5,089 nt of DNA from an uncultured Acinetobacter sp. Lineage in GTDB: Bacteria > Pseudomonadota > Gammaproteobacteria > Pseudomonadales > Moraxellaceae. Positions 5,037 through 5,089 of the stretch are shown here, in pieces. The DNA lies in assembly GCA_900771065.1 (NCBI GenBank), contig CAAGMP010000122.1, forward strand, positions 1 to 5,089, written 5' to 3'. The first letter of the stretch is position 1, and each line of letters starts with the position of its first letter. A model generated the notes under the pieces. It ran no database searches and was not told the origin of the DNA. It saw only the letters and a list, made by a program, of their open reading frames with translations. Made by a program: the position numbers and the translations under genes.

Positions 5037-5089
5037 ATGAGCCTAAAAGACATATTTCAGCAAGATATTGAAGACATTTTTCTAAATGA
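5037..5089 (+). CDS. Partial CDS, probable head-tail joining protein (5' end only)
   Basis: Seventeen codons, MSLKDIFQQDIEDIFLN, are visible before the window ends; the last two bases (GA) are an incomplete codon, not a stop. The ATG is set by a good GAGGTG ribosome binding site (5026-5031) with a five-base spacer. The pattern of an M-S-x-K-D start, alternating acidic and hydrophobic residues, then F-L/F-N, is typical of the beginning of small head-tail attachment proteins (lambda FII-like or related) that follow the small post-capsid gene in siphophages. This identity rests on a short stretch and on position. It shows that the standard structural operon resumes after the 2711-5000 segment. 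Confidence 0.62.
   Translation, partial: MSLKDIFQQDIEDIFLN

Noticed and set aside
1..5089. tRNA, CRISPR array, insertion sequence or integrase attachment site
   Set aside because: No cloverleaf, no regular repeat-spacer pattern, no transposase or integrase frame and no paired direct repeats of suitable length were seen.

Overview
The window is a piece of a tailed phage or prophage of the siphovirus type, with every gene on the plus strand. It covers the end of the capsid module and the first codons of the head-tail connector module. Base composition is moderately AT-rich. The head genes resemble those of lambda-like phages whose portal belongs to the DUF1073 (HI1409-type) family, which points to a gammaproteobacterial host, perhaps Pasteurellaceae or Moraxellaceae. 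The host is an inference; no host gene or exact host-specific repeat is present.

Positions 17-2710 form a compact, intact head module. It holds a ClpP-type prohead protease whose 3' third probably also encodes the scaffold from an internal start at 692, then a gpD-like decoration protein, a gpE-like major capsid protein, and a small GTG-start protein of 57 residues. The protease/decoration junction is a TAATG overlap. A strong intrinsic terminator follows the capsid gene, and a second ends the small gene, with its stop codon in the hairpin loop.

Positions 2711 to about 5000 look like an insertion. An AT-rich spacer with a perfect 14-bp inverted repeat leads into the C-terminal 160 or so residues of a DUF1073 portal protein. 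Next comes an intact PAPS-reductase-superfamily gene (start 3425) with its own terminator, a 157-base AT-rich gap, and the N-terminal half of a MuF-like head morphogenesis protein. Portal and MuF genes normally lie next to each other upstream of the protease. Here only facing fragments of them flank an accessory gene, downstream of the capsid gene.

From 5037 the normal phage order resumes with the first 17 codons of what looks like a head-tail joining protein. The simplest reading is that an accessory gene (moron) sat between portal and MuF in a donor phage, and moved into the capsid/connector junction carrying pieces of both neighbours. Protease, scaffold, decoration and capsid proteins would work together in procapsid assembly and maturation. 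The PAPS-reductase-like protein has no evident structural role.
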